Assembly: GCA_041861885.1 (NCBI GenBank)
Contig: JBGVUE010000001.1
Location: 1,104,001-1,168,000 of the forward strand
Reading direction: 5' to 3'
Origin: Haloimpatiens sp. FM7315
GTDB lineage: Bacteria; Bacillota; Clostridia; Clostridiales; Clostridiaceae
Length of the DNA: 64,000 nucleotides
Below the pieces are notes generated by a model that was not told the origin of the DNA, ran no database searches, and saw only the letters and a list, made by a program, of their open reading frames with translations. Of this stretch, positions 31,739 to 42,824 are shown piece after piece (position 1 is the first letter of the stretch; each line of letters opens with the position of its first letter). Position numbers and translations under genes: made by a program.

Positions 31739-33633
31739 CATTCGAGAAAATAATATTGAATAACGTATTTAGAAATTTAAGAATATACATAGGATACTTA
31801 ATTAGCAGTATCTTTTCTGCGGCAACATTTTTTATTTTCTCAATGATATATTATTATCCTAATTATAAAAATGATGCTTTAGCTATGGAAAAAGGAATGT
31901 TTTTGGTATTCAGAGAGGTAATCTATATTATAACTATATTTTTTGTGATTTATTTTTTAAAGCTTTTTGTGAAATCAAAGAAAAAAGATTTTGGTATATA
32001 CTTAACCTTAGGAATGGACAATAGACAGCTAAGAAAAATACTTTTTATAGAGAATGTAGTTATTGGCAGCATTTCTGTTTTATTAGGTATAGTTTTCGGT
32101 ACAGTTTTTTTAAAATTCTTTCTTATCATTGTTTCAAATATAATGGGGATTGAAGAATTAAAATTTTACTTTTCCATAAAGGTTATTCTAATAACTGCAT
32201 TTAGATATATGCTTTTATTTTCTATTATTTCTGTATTTGTAGGTATAACTGTAAGATTTAAAAATATTATTGATTTAATAAACTTTAAGAAAGAAGAGAA
32301 TAAAGAAATAGAAGTATCTTTAGCAAAATCTCTGCTTTCTATTTTGATAATTGCAGTAGGTTATTTTCTAGTGTTTACTTCTAATATTAATAATGTTTTC
32401 TCTAGTAGATTACTGATAATTTTAGTAGTTTTTGTATTAGGAAATTATCTGTTTTTTAATTATATACTTAAATACATAATATATTTACTTTCAAAATCTA
32501 AGAGAGTTTATTATAACAAGATAAACTTTTTATTTTTATCCAGTTTAAAGTATAGAGTTAGAGATAATATAATTATGCTTTTTATAGCTACAGTACTTTT
32601 AGCGGTATGTTTTACATCCATAGGAACAGCTTATATACAAATGTCTGTGTTAAAGAGTGACGCTATTAAAAATTCACCTTTTAGTTTAAATTATCTTATT
32701 AAGGATTGTTCTAAGTATAATGAAGATGAAGAATTTATAGATCGTATACTTCAAGCTAATAATCTCAAATATGATAAAGTGAAACTGAATATTTTGAAAG
32801 TACACCATGATATGAATGAGAATAAAGAATATGATTCTCTTAATCTTATTAAGGAAAGTGAATACAATGATATTGTGGATATAATAAATAGGAAATCTGT
32901 TAGTTTATCAAAAGGAGAGGCGTTATTAGTTCCTAATTATGAGATGATATATGAAATTGAAGAAAAGTTAATTGGAGAAAAGTTGAAGATTTTCTCGTAT
33001 AATGATTTAGTTATAAAAAACAATATAGAAGGTTGTATTGTTTTTAAAGGTACTTTATTAAATTCTTATATAATTTCAGATGAAGATTTTGAAAATCTTT
33101 ACAGAAAATATAATAAAGAAGTATTTGTAGGATATGAGGTTGAAGGCTGGGAAAACTTAGAAAATATTAATCGGAAAATAAAAAGTAAATCAGAAGGATT
33201 AAATAAAAATGTAAATAACTACTTTGTTTCTAGGACATATATATATAACATTGAGAAAAGATCAAACAATATGGTTATATATTTCTCATTTTTTATAGGA
33301 AGTATATTATATTTAGCAGCTCTTAGCTTTATAAATTATAAATTTCATATTGAACTTAAGGAGCAGCAAAATAAGTATATTAACATGATGAGTTTGGGAT
33401 TAACTTTTGGAGAGTTAAAAAAGATAATATCGAGGGAAATGATGGTATTTCTTTTTATACCATTCATAGTAGCAATGATTGATGCAGTATTTGCATACAA
33501 AATTCTATATATAGCCTATGAAATACCAATTTTAAAATCTATACTTTATGTAATAACTATATTTTTTATAATGAACTTCGTATATCTCTTTCTTTGGAGG
33601 TTTAAGAATATTAGTTTTTTAGAGAAAAGGTAA
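31735..33633 (+). CDS. BceB-type ABC permease (copy 2)
   Basis: 632 residues, uninterrupted. Ten predicted membrane helices in the 4+6 style, with the large extracytoplasmic loop at about residues 300-510. KKKDFGIYLTLGMDNRQLRKILFIEN is the cytoplasmic FtsX-type segment. Being encoded with RS, this transporter is the likely flux sensor, while copy 1 may be the induced effector; that split is an inference from known Bce/Pds arrangements. Confidence 0.88.
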   Translation: MTFEKIILNNVFRNLRIYIGYLISSIFSAATFFIFSMIYYYPNYKNDALAMEKGMFLVFREVIYIITIFFVIYFLKLFVKSKKKDFGIYLTLGMDNRQLRKILFIENVVIGSISVLLGIVFGTVFLKFFLIIVSNIMGIEELKFYFSIKVILITAFRYMLLFSIISVFVGITVRFKNIIDLINFKKEENKEIEVSLAKSLLSILIIAVGYFLVFTSNINNVFSSRLLIILVVFVLGNYLFFNYILKYIIYLLSKSKRVYYNKINFLFLSSLKYRVRDNIIMLFIATVLLAVCFTSIGTAYIQMSVLKSDAIKNSPFSLNYLIKDCSKYNEDEEFIDRILQANNLKYDKVKLNILKVHHDMNENKEYDSLNLIKESEYNDIVDIINRKSVSLSKGEALLVPNYEMIYEIEEKLIGEKLKIFSYNDLVIKNNIEGCIVFKGTLLNSYIISDEDFENLYRKYNKEVFVGYEVEGWENLENINRKIKSKSEGLNKNVNNYFVSRTYIYNIEKRSNNMVIYFSFFIGSILYLAALSFINYKFHIELKEQQNKYINMMSLGLTFGELKKIISREMMVFLFIPFIVAMIDAVFAYKILYIAYEIPILKSILYVITIFFIMNFVYLFLWRFKNISFLEKR

Positions 33634-33638
33634 ATAAG

Positions 33639-33675
33639 GAGTATGTAAACTAGTTTTTGATTTACATACTCTTTA
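33639..33675 (+). terminator. Terminator of the Bce operon
   Basis: GAGTATGTAAA / TTTACATACTC, 11-bp perfect stem directly after the stop. Confidence 0.8.
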
Positions 33676-34023
33676 CTAATATAGTGTTCTTTTATGAAAT
33701 AAGTTAGATCTTTATTTCATAGAATCATAAGCCGTTACTGTTTTGAAGCTACAGTCCACATATAAAGATAGTGCATTTTTGTTTTCAATATCTACACCTA
33801 GACTCATTATTTCAATTTCAATTTCAATATTGAGTAGTTCTCTCATTGTACTTGCCAATAATCTTCTTAATATATTCTTTATGAACAGCTAAGTTAAAAA
33901 TCGTTGTCCTACCATTTTTTATTGCTGTTGTGTTTATATATAGAATTTGAAAATGAGAAGAGAAGGGTGATATTATGTCGAAAGTAGTTCTTCAGCAAAG
34001 TAGAGTGTGGTGTTAGTATAATA
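33676..34023. other. Decayed intergenic stretch before an IS relic
   Basis: Contains a hairpin TATGAAATAA / TTATTTCATA near 33693-33721. A 44-codon minus-strand frame (33712-33846, ending VTAYDSMK) is coding-like but has no ribosome site and no recognisable family. A plus-strand ATG at 33979-33981 behind GAAGGGTGAT opens a 13-codon frame (MSKVVLQQSRVWC) that ends just before the IS left end and may be the start of a gene cut by it. Confidence 0.35.
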
Positions 34024-35060
34024 TTGTAGACACATTAAGCCGAACACATTAAAATATAAATAAAATAAGGATGTGTTAAAAATGGCGAGAGGTCAAAAAC
34101 ATTATACAGAGGAATTCAAAAATACAATAGTAGAGATTTATAATGCTGGAAAGAGCTTAGCAGAATTAAACAGTGAATATGCCATATCAAAATCAACAAT
34201 AACAGGATGGATAAAGAAAAATAAACCAATAGTTGTGGATAAAAATACAACTATAACAGCTACTGAATAGCAAGCAATATTAAAGAAAAATAAGCAATTT
34301 GAATAGGAAAATGAAATATTAAAAAAAGCTATGGGGATATTTGCAAGGAAGTAACTACTGAAGAAATATCATGATATTAAGCTTATGTGTAAGGTGTTAA
34401 AGGTATCTAGAAGCACTTACTATAAATATTTAAATAAAAAACCCAGTAATAGAGAACTAGAAAATATAAAAATAGAGAAAGAAATTATAAATATCCATAA
34501 AACTAGTAAAAAGCGATATGGAGCAGTTAAAATAAATGAATCACTAAAGACATTGGGGATAACTATTAGTTTAAAGAAAACCCAACGTATGATGAAAAAG
34601 TTGGTGATAAAATCTATAATAATAAAAAAGTATAGACCTACATCATCAAAAAAGAAAATAGAAGAACAAGAAAACGTTTTAAAGAGAGATTTAAATGCTA
34701 TTAAGCTTCAAAAGCCAACAAAACCATTGATTCTTCATAGTGATTTAGGATGCCAATATACAAGCTCCGCTTTTAAAAAATGTATAGATAACATTAAAAT
34801 AATAACCCACTCCTTCAGTGGTAAGGACTATCCTTATGACAATGCCTGGATTGAGTCTTTCCATGCCTCATTAAAAAAGGAAGAAGTTCATCTTGTTAAT
34901 TATTTTGATTATGATGCCGCAAAGCTTGCTATATTTGAATATATAGAAGATTGGTATAACAGAAAAAGTATACATAGTAGTATTGGGTATTTAACTCCAC
35001 AAAAATGTGAAGATTTAGCTAGAACAATTGCATAAAAAGTTCAACCTTTTGTGTCTAAAA
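34024..35060 (+). mobile_element. Dead IS3-family (IS150-like) element
   Basis: Inverted ends share TAGACACA (34027-34034; complement TGTGTCTA at 35050-35057). It carries remnants of orfA and orfB with stops and a deletion, and is about 300 bp shorter than the 22574 element. Confidence 0.7.
34082..35035 (+). pseudogene. IS3-family transposase OrfA/OrfB, inactivated
   Basis: OrfA (34082-34354, MARGQKHYTEEFKNTIVEIY with a good HTH) has two in-frame TAG codons at 34268 and 34304. OrfB (to 35035) has its HTH_21 start (CKVLKVSRSTYYKYL, KRYGAVKINESL), but about 50 residues between RDLN and AIKLQKPTKP are missing. That gap removes the segment with the first catalytic Asp. The second Asp (LHSDLGCQYTS) and Glu (AWIESFHASLKKEE) remain. 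It cannot transpose on its own. Confidence 0.8.
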
Positions 35061-35266
35061 TATTTACATATATCCAAAATAATGGAATTAAAGTCATAAA
35101 CAAAGAATTTAATAGGCCTAGGGAAAAGTCCACGAAGGATTATTGGGATTTGACGCTATTATATATTTATAAATGGTATATGAATATGGAAGATGAAATT
35201 TTATTTAAATTACTTTATGAAGAAAAAAATGTTGACTTGTGTAAAAAGTGGCTTAGATTCCTTTGA
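35051..35266 (+). pseudogene. C-terminal gene fragment next to the IS relic (possible TetR-type regulator)
   Basis: About 65 coding residues (YIQNNGIKVINKEFNRPREK ... LCKKWLRFL) emerge from the IS right end and stop 207 bp before the MMPL gene. The DNA-binding half is absent. The helical composition and the position upstream of an MMPL operon with TetR-like palindromes suggest the C-terminus of the operon's regulator, but I cannot recognise a diagnostic motif. Confidence 0.35.
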
Positions 35267-35353
35267 AGGATGGAATCGCTTCATAATTTTGGAAGTGTTT
35301 CTAAAATATTAAAATACTAATGTAATATTTACAAATTATTAAAAAAATATATG

Positions 35354-35413
35354 TTGACTAAAAGTCATATAAGCATATAATTAATAGTGTAGTAAATGAC
35401 TAAAAGTCATATA
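35354..35413 (+). promoter_or_regulatory. Promoter with two identical palindromic operators
   Basis: TTGACT (35354-35359), 16-base spacer, TATAAT (35376-35381). The palindrome TGACTAAAAGTCA lies over the -35 box and is repeated downstream; the 16-mer GACTAAAAGTCATATA occurs at 35356-35371 and 35398-35413, 42 bp apart (four helical turns). This is a repressor-operator layout, most like TetR-family sites. Confidence 0.7.
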
Positions 35414-35473
35414 TGAAAAATATAGGGTATATGTATGACTTTTTAAATTTAATTTCTAAAGGGAGATGACATT

Positions 35474-37561
35474 ATGAAAAAATTTGGGAGGTTTATAGCC
35501 AAAAACAAAATATTAGTAGTAGTTATAGCTATAGTACTGATTTTCCCTGCAATATTTGGAATGATAAGCACTAAGATAAATTATGATTTGCTTACCTACT
35601 TGCCTCAGAATTTAGACTCTATGAAGGGTCAAGAAATACTGGATAAGAAGTATTCTGATGCTGCTACATCAATGCTAATAATTGAAAATATGGAAGCTAA
35701 AGATGTAGTTAAAATCAAAAACAATATTTCAGAGATTCAAGGGGTAAATAAAGTTATATGGATCGATAATCTTTTGGATACAAGTATTCCAAAAGAAATA
35801 CTTCCAGATGAGATAAAGGAAAGCTTTTATAGTAAAAATTCAACTATGATTATTATAAAGTTTAATGAGTCAGCATCTTCAAAAGCTACTCAAAATGCTA
35901 TAAATAGTGTAAGAAAAATAACTAACAAACAATGCTTTTTGAGTGGAATGTCAGCTATAGTTAAAGACACAAAAGATCTAGCAGATAAAGAAACTCCATT
36001 CTATGTTTTATTAGCAGTTGTATTTTCAGTAATCATTTTATCCCTTACTATGCAGTCGGTTATTATACCATTTATATTTCTAGCAGAGATTGGTCTTGCT
36101 ATTTTGTATAACTTTGGAACAAATGCTTTTTTAGGGCAGATATCCTATGTAACTAAGGCACTAGCAGCAGTACTTCAATTAGGAGTTACCATGGATTATT
36201 CAATTTTTCTACTTCATAGATATGATGAAGAAAGGAAAAAGATTGATGATAGGGTAGAAGCTATGGCAGAGGCTATTGCAAATACAATAGTATCAATAAC
36301 TGGAAGTTCTCTTACAACGATTGCAGGATTTTTAGCCTTGTGTGCTATGACCTTATCTTTAGGTAAAGATATTGGAATAGTAATGGCTAAAGGTGTTCTA
36401 ATAGGTGTTATATCAACAGTAACTGTTTTACCAGCATTAATTTTAATATTTGATAAACCTATTCATAAATTTAGTCATAAAACAGTGCTTCCTGAATTTC
36501 ACAAGGTCTCGGATTTAGTAACTAAAAAATATAAAGTATTTATTATATTATTTCTACTATTATTTATACCAGCAATCTATGGAAATAATCATACTAAAGT
36601 TTATTACAATTTGGATGAATCCTTGCCAAAGGATACGCCTTCCATTGTTGCAACTAATAAATTAAAGAAAGAATATAACATGACAACTACACATTTTATT
36701 CTTGTAAAGGATAACATTAAAAGTTATAAAGTAAGAGAGATGATAGATAAAATAGAGAAGGTTTCGGGAATAGAGAAGGTTATAGCTTACGATAAATTTA
36801 TAGGAGCTGCTATTCCAGAGAGTTTTATACCAGAAGATATAAAAGATATTTTTAAGCAAGGTGGATATAATCTTATCTTAGCAAATTCTAAGTACAAGGC
36901 GGCTAGAGATGAGGAAAATATTCAAATTGATGAACTAAATAAAATAGTTAAAGACTATGATAAAGAGGCTATGATTTCAGGTGAAGGACCACTTACTAAA
37001 GATCTTATTGAAATCGCAGATAAAGACTTTAAACATGTAAATGGTGTATCTATTGCTGCTATATTTGGAATAATACTAATAGTATTTGCATCTTTGTCTA
37101 TACCAATATTATTAGTTGCAGCTATTTCTCTTGCAATATTTATAAATATGGCCATACCTTTTTATACAGGTACAACTATTCCTTTTATAGCTTCAATTGT
37201 AATAGGATGTATACAATTAGGAGCCACAGTTGATTACGCCATACTTATGACTACAAGGTTTAGAGAAGAAATAAGAAATGGCAATGACAAATTTAAAGCA
37301 GCTAAGATAACAGTTGAGGGTACGGCAAAATCAATTGTTACAAGTGGACTTACTTTTTTCGCAGCTACAGCTAGTGTAGGTATAATTTCAAATATGGATT
37401 TAATAAAAACACTTTGCGGTATGATTGCAAGAGGAGCTCTTATAAGTATGGGAGTTATAATATTTATACTTCCATCAATACTAATAGTTTGCGAAAAATT
37501 TATTAGAATAACAACTAAAAATTGGAATAAAAAACCTTTGGATGAGGTTAAAGAGATATAA
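35474..37561 (+). CDS. MMPL/RND-family transporter
   Basis: 695 residues. Twelve predicted membrane helices in two similar halves, each with an extracytoplasmic domain after the first helix. GVTMDYSIFLLHRYDEE (about 240) and GATVDYAILMTTRFREE (about 590) are the MMPL helix motifs with the conserved Asp-Tyr pair. It likely moves lipids or hydrophobic compounds, driven by the proton gradient. AAAGGGAGATG precedes the ATG. Its stop overlaps the leader of the next gene, with which it forms an operon controlled by the paired palindromes. Confidence 0.88.
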   Translation: MKKFGRFIAKNKILVVVIAIVLIFPAIFGMISTKINYDLLTYLPQNLDSMKGQEILDKKYSDAATSMLIIENMEAKDVVKIKNNISEIQGVNKVIWIDNLLDTSIPKEILPDEIKESFYSKNSTMIIIKFNESASSKATQNAINSVRKITNKQCFLSGMSAIVKDTKDLADKETPFYVLLAVVFSVIILSLTMQSVIIPFIFLAEIGLAILYNFGTNAFLGQISYVTKALAAVLQLGVTMDYSIFLLHRYDEERKKIDDRVEAMAEAIANTIVSITGSSLTTIAGFLALCAMTLSLGKDIGIVMAKGVLIGVISTVTVLPALILIFDKPIHKFSHKTVLPEFHKVSDLVTKKYKVFIILFLLLFIPAIYGNNHTKVYYNLDESLPKDTPSIVATNKLKKEYNMTTTHFILVKDNIKSYKVREMIDKIEKVSGIEKVIAYDKFIGAAIPESFIPEDIKDIFKQGGYNLILANSKYKAARDEENIQIDELNKIVKDYDKEAMISGEGPLTKDLIEIADKDFKHVNGVSIAAIFGIILIVFASLSIPILLVAAISLAIFINMAIPFYTGTTIPFIASIVIGCIQLGATVDYAILMTTRFREEIRNGNDKFKAAKITVEGTAKSIVTSGLTFFAATASVGIISNMDLIKTLCGMIARGALISMGVIIFILPSILIVCEKFIRITTKNWNKKPLDEVKEI

Positions 37562-37590
37562 ATATAGATTATTAAAAAGAGGGGATATTC

Positions 37591-40334
37591 ATGAAAAATT
37601 GTATGTCAAAAAAGTTATGAGTTTAGTTATGATAGGAACAATTTTAAGCTCTAATATGGTGTATGCAAAGGAACTAGTTAAAAAAGATGAGTCAGTTTAT
37701 GTTAATTTAAGCGGAAATGGGTCAGTTAAAGAAGAGATTGTAAGCGACTGGCTTCATGTGGATAATAATCAAGGTGAAATTCAAGATATATCAGATTTAA
37801 ATGACATAAAAAACATTAAAAGCAGTGAAACGCCAGAAATAAGTGGAGAAAAGCTTATATGGAAAACTGATAAAAAGGACATATTTTATCAAGGAAAAAC
37901 CGAAAAGAAGCTCCCAATAGAAGTTAAGATTAGCTATTATTTAAATGATGAAGAAGTTAATCCTAAGGATATAGCTGGAAAATCTGGAGCATTAAAGATT
38001 AAGATTAATTATATAAATAAAGCATATAAGACAGTAAATATAAAAGGTGAAAATAAAAAAATTTATACTCCTTTTACTGTTATGAGCATTGTAAATCTAC
38101 CTATGGATAAATTTACAAATGTTAAAAGCAATTTAGGACAAATAGTCTCAGATGGAAATAACCAGGCTATAACTTCTGTCGTTTTCCCAGGATTAAAGGA
38201 AAGTTTAAATGTAAGCAAAGAGGTCAATGATTTAATAGATTTAAAGGAAACTTTGGAAATAACAGCAGAAGTTAAAAAATTTGAAATGGGACCTATTATG
38301 ATAACAGCTACACCTAAGCTTCCTGAGGTAAAAGGCTTTGAAAAGGCAAAAAACTTTGAAGAGTTATTTAAAGGCTTAGACCAATTAAAAGATGCAAGTT
38401 CTAAATTAGAAGAGGGAAGCCTTAAGCTAAAAGATGGAAGCAAGAAACTTATGGATGGATTAAATGAGGCAAATGATAAGGTAAATAAAGCTACAGACAT
38501 GATGGGAAAAGATAAGGAAAAAATAAGTTTAATAAATTCGGATTATAATGTGGCGAAAGAAAGAAAATTAATTGAGGATGCATTTTTCGCTAAAGATTTA
38601 GATACGTCAATGTTAGATTTGGCAAGTGTTTTTTCTGATCCAAAGGTTCAAAAACTATTACAAAAATCTATGAAAGATTACAAGGCATTGAATATAAATT
38701 CAATAATGCAGCTTCCAAGTGTAAAAAAATTGATGTCGGATGAAAATTTAAATAATATGAATAAATTAGTTGATGACACAGATAAATTATCAAAGATAGA
38801 TATGAAAAAATTAAGTCCAGCACTTGAGGTTTTAAATTATTCAGATAAACTTTTAGAACTTTCAAGTAAAGCTTCTAAATTATATAATGGAATAGATCTT
38901 TCAAAAATCGATCCTCTTATAAAATTGGCAGAAAATAAAGATTCCATTATAAAAATAATGAAAGATAGCAAGGATTTAGAAGAATCTACTAAATCAAATA
39001 AGTTAAAAGCATTAACAGATTTAATGAGCAATAAAGATAAAATGAAGGGATTAATAAGTGAAACTCAGGAACTTTCCAAAATAGATACAGAAAATATGAA
39101 AAGATTTATAGAAGATCAGAATGAAGGCGCATTAAGATTCATAGGAGCTACAACTTTTCTTTCAAATTCTCAAAGCAAAAAAGAGCTTATAGCCTCTATT
39201 AGTGAGGATAATAATTTAACCAGAGAAGAGAAGGGTGAACTTTTAACCTTAATTGAGGCCTCAAGTCAAGTTAGAGAAGCTATGAAAGCCTCAGGAAGTA
39301 TTATGAGTAGTTTGAAAGGAAATTTGGAAAAGTTAGATTCTATGAAAAATAATTTGAAAGTAATAAGTCCAATATTAATCAGTTTACCTAGCAGCATGGA
39401 TTATGTATCCGAAACAATAATGCCAAAAACCAATGAGCTTTTCAGAGAGCTACAGGCAGTAAGTCCTAATATGAGTAAAGTTCCGGAAAGTATGGACTAT
39501 GTTTCTAAAATAATGCCAGAAATCAATAAATTAAATGTAGACTTAAATAAGAATAAGCCTCTTTTGGATAAGGTTCAAAAATCATTAACTCCAGAAACTT
39601 TAGCTTATGTTAAAGAGATCACACCAGTTTTAATGTCTATGAAGTCGGATTTAGATGTTAATGAAGACAATTTAAAAGCAATTAAAATTTTACTTAAAAC
39701 AGCTAAATTTAATGGAGGAATGAAAGCTACTGTAGCTAAGGTTTCGGAACTACAAGAGGATTTAGATAAAGCAAAACCTGTAATTGAAAAACTTCAAGGA
39801 AATTTAACTAAGGCAGATATGAATCAAATGAAGAATTTGCCTAAACTAGTTCAAAAGGTAAAGGAAATGCAAAGAGACCTTAAGGATAGTGAAAAAATAC
39901 TTGAAGTAGTAAAAAGTTCCTTAGAGCAAAATAATATTGAAGAAGCTAGAAAATTAATAGATGCTATTCCTTCTCTTTCTTCTGGAGTGCAAAAACTAGC
40001 AGATGGGTCAAAAGAAATATATAATGGTATGGACAAATTATCTTACAATATGGGGAAATTCAATAAAGAAGGTGTAGAAAAATTATACACTGAGCTTAAA
40101 GGCAAAACTAAAGATGTAGAAAAGTTATTAGATATAAAAAATGAGATTGTAAAATTATCTGGTGACTATGAAACATTTACTGGGGTTTCAAAAGATCAAG
40201 AAGGAACAGTTAAGTTTATAATGAAAACTGATGAGGTTAAAGTTAAGGAAGTAAAAGTAGAAAAGAAAGAAAAAGCCATAGAAGATGAAGGTGGATTTGT
40301 TAGTTGGATTAAAAATTTACTTCATGTAAATTAA
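37591..40334 (+). CDS. Exported XLXXG-heptad / YhgE-like coiled-coil protein, one frame break
   Basis: About 914 residues. A signal peptide (MKNCMSKKVMSLVMIGTILS...VYA) appears only when one A is added to the A6 run at 37608-37613; ATG 37591 has GAGGGGAT before it. Residues about 30-250 form a beta-rich domain (DWLHVDNNQGEI; WKTDKKDIFYQGKTEKKLP). Then comes a repeat region with SxKLxDGSxxLxxG heptads (LKDGSKKLMDGLNEA; LSSGVQKLADGSKEIYNG) and a long helical middle. The C-terminus (FVSWIKNLLHVN) is amphipathic. Such proteins often accompany MMPL pumps in clostridia, probably as an envelope-spanning partner. The function is inferred from linkage. Confidence 0.75.
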
Positions 40335-40355
40335 AATTGTAGTCTTTTATATTTT

Positions 40356-40424
40356 AAAATTGTTATTCTTAGTATTACTCATTAATTATTATGAGATATT
40401 ATTTAAGAATAACAATTTTTTTGT
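40356..40424 (+). terminator. Terminator of the MMPL operon
   Basis: AAAATTGTTATTCTTA pairs with TAAGAATAACAATTTT across a 32-nt loop region, followed by T7. Confidence 0.7.
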
Positions 40425-40599
40425 TAAAAAAATAAAATTTGCAAATAATATAGGTGAACCTGCGAAATTAGTTGATTAAATTGTTTACATTTTCAGAATA
40501 CTAAATCAAATATCCTAAAGTCAACTTGATTTATTTTCAAAATTAAAATACAATTTTATGTGTATATTTATTGTGTATATTTATATAGGAGGTAGTGAG

Positions 40600-41947
40600 A
40601 TGGCAAAAGGTTTAAAATTAGATTTAAGTAAAGTATGTACTTATTTAAGAAAAGAAGAAATAGAAAGTTTACAACCAATGGTAACAACTGCTCATAATAT
40701 GCTACATAATGGAGAGGGACTTGGTAGTGATTACTTAGGATGGGTTGATTTGCCAGAAAATTATGATAAACATGAATTTGAAAGAATAAAAAAGGCAGCT
40801 GAAAAAATAAAAAATAATTCAGATGCATTAATAGTAATAGGTATAGGTGGGTCATATTTAGGTGCTAGAGCAGCTATTGAAATGTTAAATCATTCATTTA
40901 ATAATGCTCTTTTAAAAGATAAAAGAAAAGCACCACTAATATTTTTGTAGGTAACAATATAAGTTCTACTTATATGGCAGATTTATTAGAAACTGTAGAG
41001 GGAATGGATATATCAGTTAATGTCATATCAAAATCTGGAACAACTACAGAACCTGCTATTGCATTTAGAATATTTAAAGACCTTCTTGAAAAGAAATATG
41101 GAAAAGAAGGAGCAAAGGAAAGAATATTTGCAACTACTGATAAATCTAAGGGAGCATTGAAAACATTATCTACTAACGAAAGCTATGAAACTTTTGTTGT
41201 TCCAGATGACGTAGGAGGAAGATTTTCAGTTTTAACAGCCGTAGGACTACTTCCAATTGCAGTATCAGGTGTAAACATAGATGAAATGATGCAAGGTGCA
41301 AGGGATGCAAGAGAAGAATACATGAGTGATAATATGGAAGAAAATGATTGCTATAAATATGCAGCAGCAAGAAATGCTTTATATCGTAAAGGCAAAACTG
41401 TAGAAATGGTTATAAATTATGAACCAGCGCTTCATTATTTTGGTGAATGGTGGAAACAGCTTTATGGTGAAAGTGAAGGAAAAGATAATAAGGGTATTTT
41501 CCCTGCAGCTGCAGATTTTTCTACAGACCTACATTCTATGGGACAGTATATACAAGAAGGGTTAAGAAACCTATTTGAGACTGTAATAAATGTAGAAAAA
41601 CCTAGAAAAGTTGTTAAAATAAATGAAACAGAAGATGATTTAGATGGTCTTAATTTCCTTGCAGGGAAAGATATGGACTATGTAAATAAACAAGCTTTTA
41701 GGGGTACTTTACTTGCGCATAATGATGGTGGAGTTCCTAATATAGTTTTAAATGTACCTGAATTAACAGCTTATTATTTTGGATTTATGGTATATTTCTT
41801 TGAAAAAGCATGTGGAATAAGCGGATATTTACTTGGAGTAAATCCATTTAATCAGCCAGGAGTTGAAGCATACAAAAAAATATGTTTGCTCTTCTTGGAA
41901 AACCTGGTTATGAAGATATGAAAGAAGAACTAGAAAAAAGATTATAA
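40600..41947 (+). CDS. pgi: Glucose-6-phosphate isomerase, two frame breaks
   Basis: Interconverts glucose-6-phosphate and fructose-6-phosphate in glycolysis. [18 protein letters not shown] and [18 protein letters not shown] form the sugar-phosphate site, and [20 protein letters not shown] and [15 protein letters not shown] are family signatures. Breaks occur at T5 40942-40946 (restores [17 protein letters not shown]) and A7 41874-41880 (restores [24 protein letters not shown]). With both bases added the protein has 449 residues, the usual bacterial length. ATG 40600 follows AGGAGGTAGTGAG. Single-gene transcript with its own terminator. Confidence 0.93.
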
Positions 41948-41957
41948 TAAACTTAAG

Positions 41958-41989
41958 AACTGCTTTTAGATTATTAAAAGCAGTTTTTA
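41958..41989 (+). terminator. pgi terminator
   Basis: AACTGCTTTTA / TTAAAAGCAGTT stem with T5. Confidence 0.88.
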
Positions 41990-42100
41990 TTAACATTTAA
42001 TAACAGAGACCCAAAAATGCAATCATAAATAAAATTTATCATTGGTTAATTAATCTATATTTCTTTATTGTATAATATATTTAGAAATGAGGGATTGATG

Positions 42101-42544
42101 ATGAGAATAATAGTAGATGCAGATGCATGTCCAGGTAAAAATATAATAGAAAAGGTAGCTTTAGAGTTTAATATTGAGGTTATAATGTTTTGCGATCTTA
42201 ATCACGTTCTTAGTAGTAATTATAGTAAGATAATATATGTAGATAGTGGATTTCAAAGTGTTGATATGAGAGTTGTAAATGAGGCAAAGAATGGTGATAT
42301 AGTAATATCACAGGACTTTGGAGTAGCTGCTATGGCTCTTTCAAAAAACGCTTATGCAATAAGCCCAAAGGGATATATATATGATGATGATAATATGGAT
42401 AAGCTATTATTTGAAAGACATATTTCAGCAAAAGTTAGAAGAGCTGGTGGAAAAACAAGCAATGCTAAGAAAAGAACTAAAGAAGACGATACTAGATTAG
42501 ATGCTAGTTTAAGAAAATTAATTATGAAGGCAAATATAGTGTAA
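42101..42544 (+). CDS. UPF0178 (YaiI/YqxD) family protein
   Basis: 147 residues with the family start MRIIVDADACPGKN and DVVISQDFGVAAMALSKNA-like and RHISAKVRRAGG segments. The fold is PIN-like, and a nuclease role has been proposed but not shown. ATG 42101 lies 7 bases after GAGGG; ATG 42098 is also possible. It is monocistronic. Confidence 0.85.
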   Translation: MRIIVDADACPGKNIIEKVALEFNIEVIMFCDLNHVLSSNYSKIIYVDSGFQSVDMRVVNEAKNGDIVISQDFGVAAMALSKNAYAISPKGYIYDDDNMDKLLFERHISAKVRRAGGKTSNAKKRTKEDDTRLDASLRKLIMKANIV

Positions 42545-42555
42545 GATTAAAATAT

Positions 42556-42598
42556 AAGCTATTGGTACATAAATGTGTGCTAATAGCTTTCTAATTTT
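42556..42598 (+). terminator. Terminator after the UPF0178 gene
   Basis: AAGCTATT / AATAGCTT stem with an inner GGTACA/TGTGTGC partial pairing and a T-rich tail. Confidence 0.65.
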
Positions 42599-42824
42599 TA
42601 TAAATTAATTTTAATGTCTTCATAGGTATCACCTTATATAATAAAAAAACAGGGAATATATGAAGAATATATAAAATTTACAGCTTGAAAACGCTAAAAG
42701 TTAAAATTTTTTAAAATATAATTAAAATATAATTTAAAATTATTTAAAATTTAATGTATAATAAATATAATAAAATTATATTTTAATATATGAAGTAATA
42801 TATGTGATTGGGGTGCTTTAGAGT

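Noticed and set aside
42700..42824. Tandem TTTAAAAT-like repeats as a CRISPR or origin
   Set aside because: Low-complexity AT sequence with no regular unit length, spacers or DnaA boxes.
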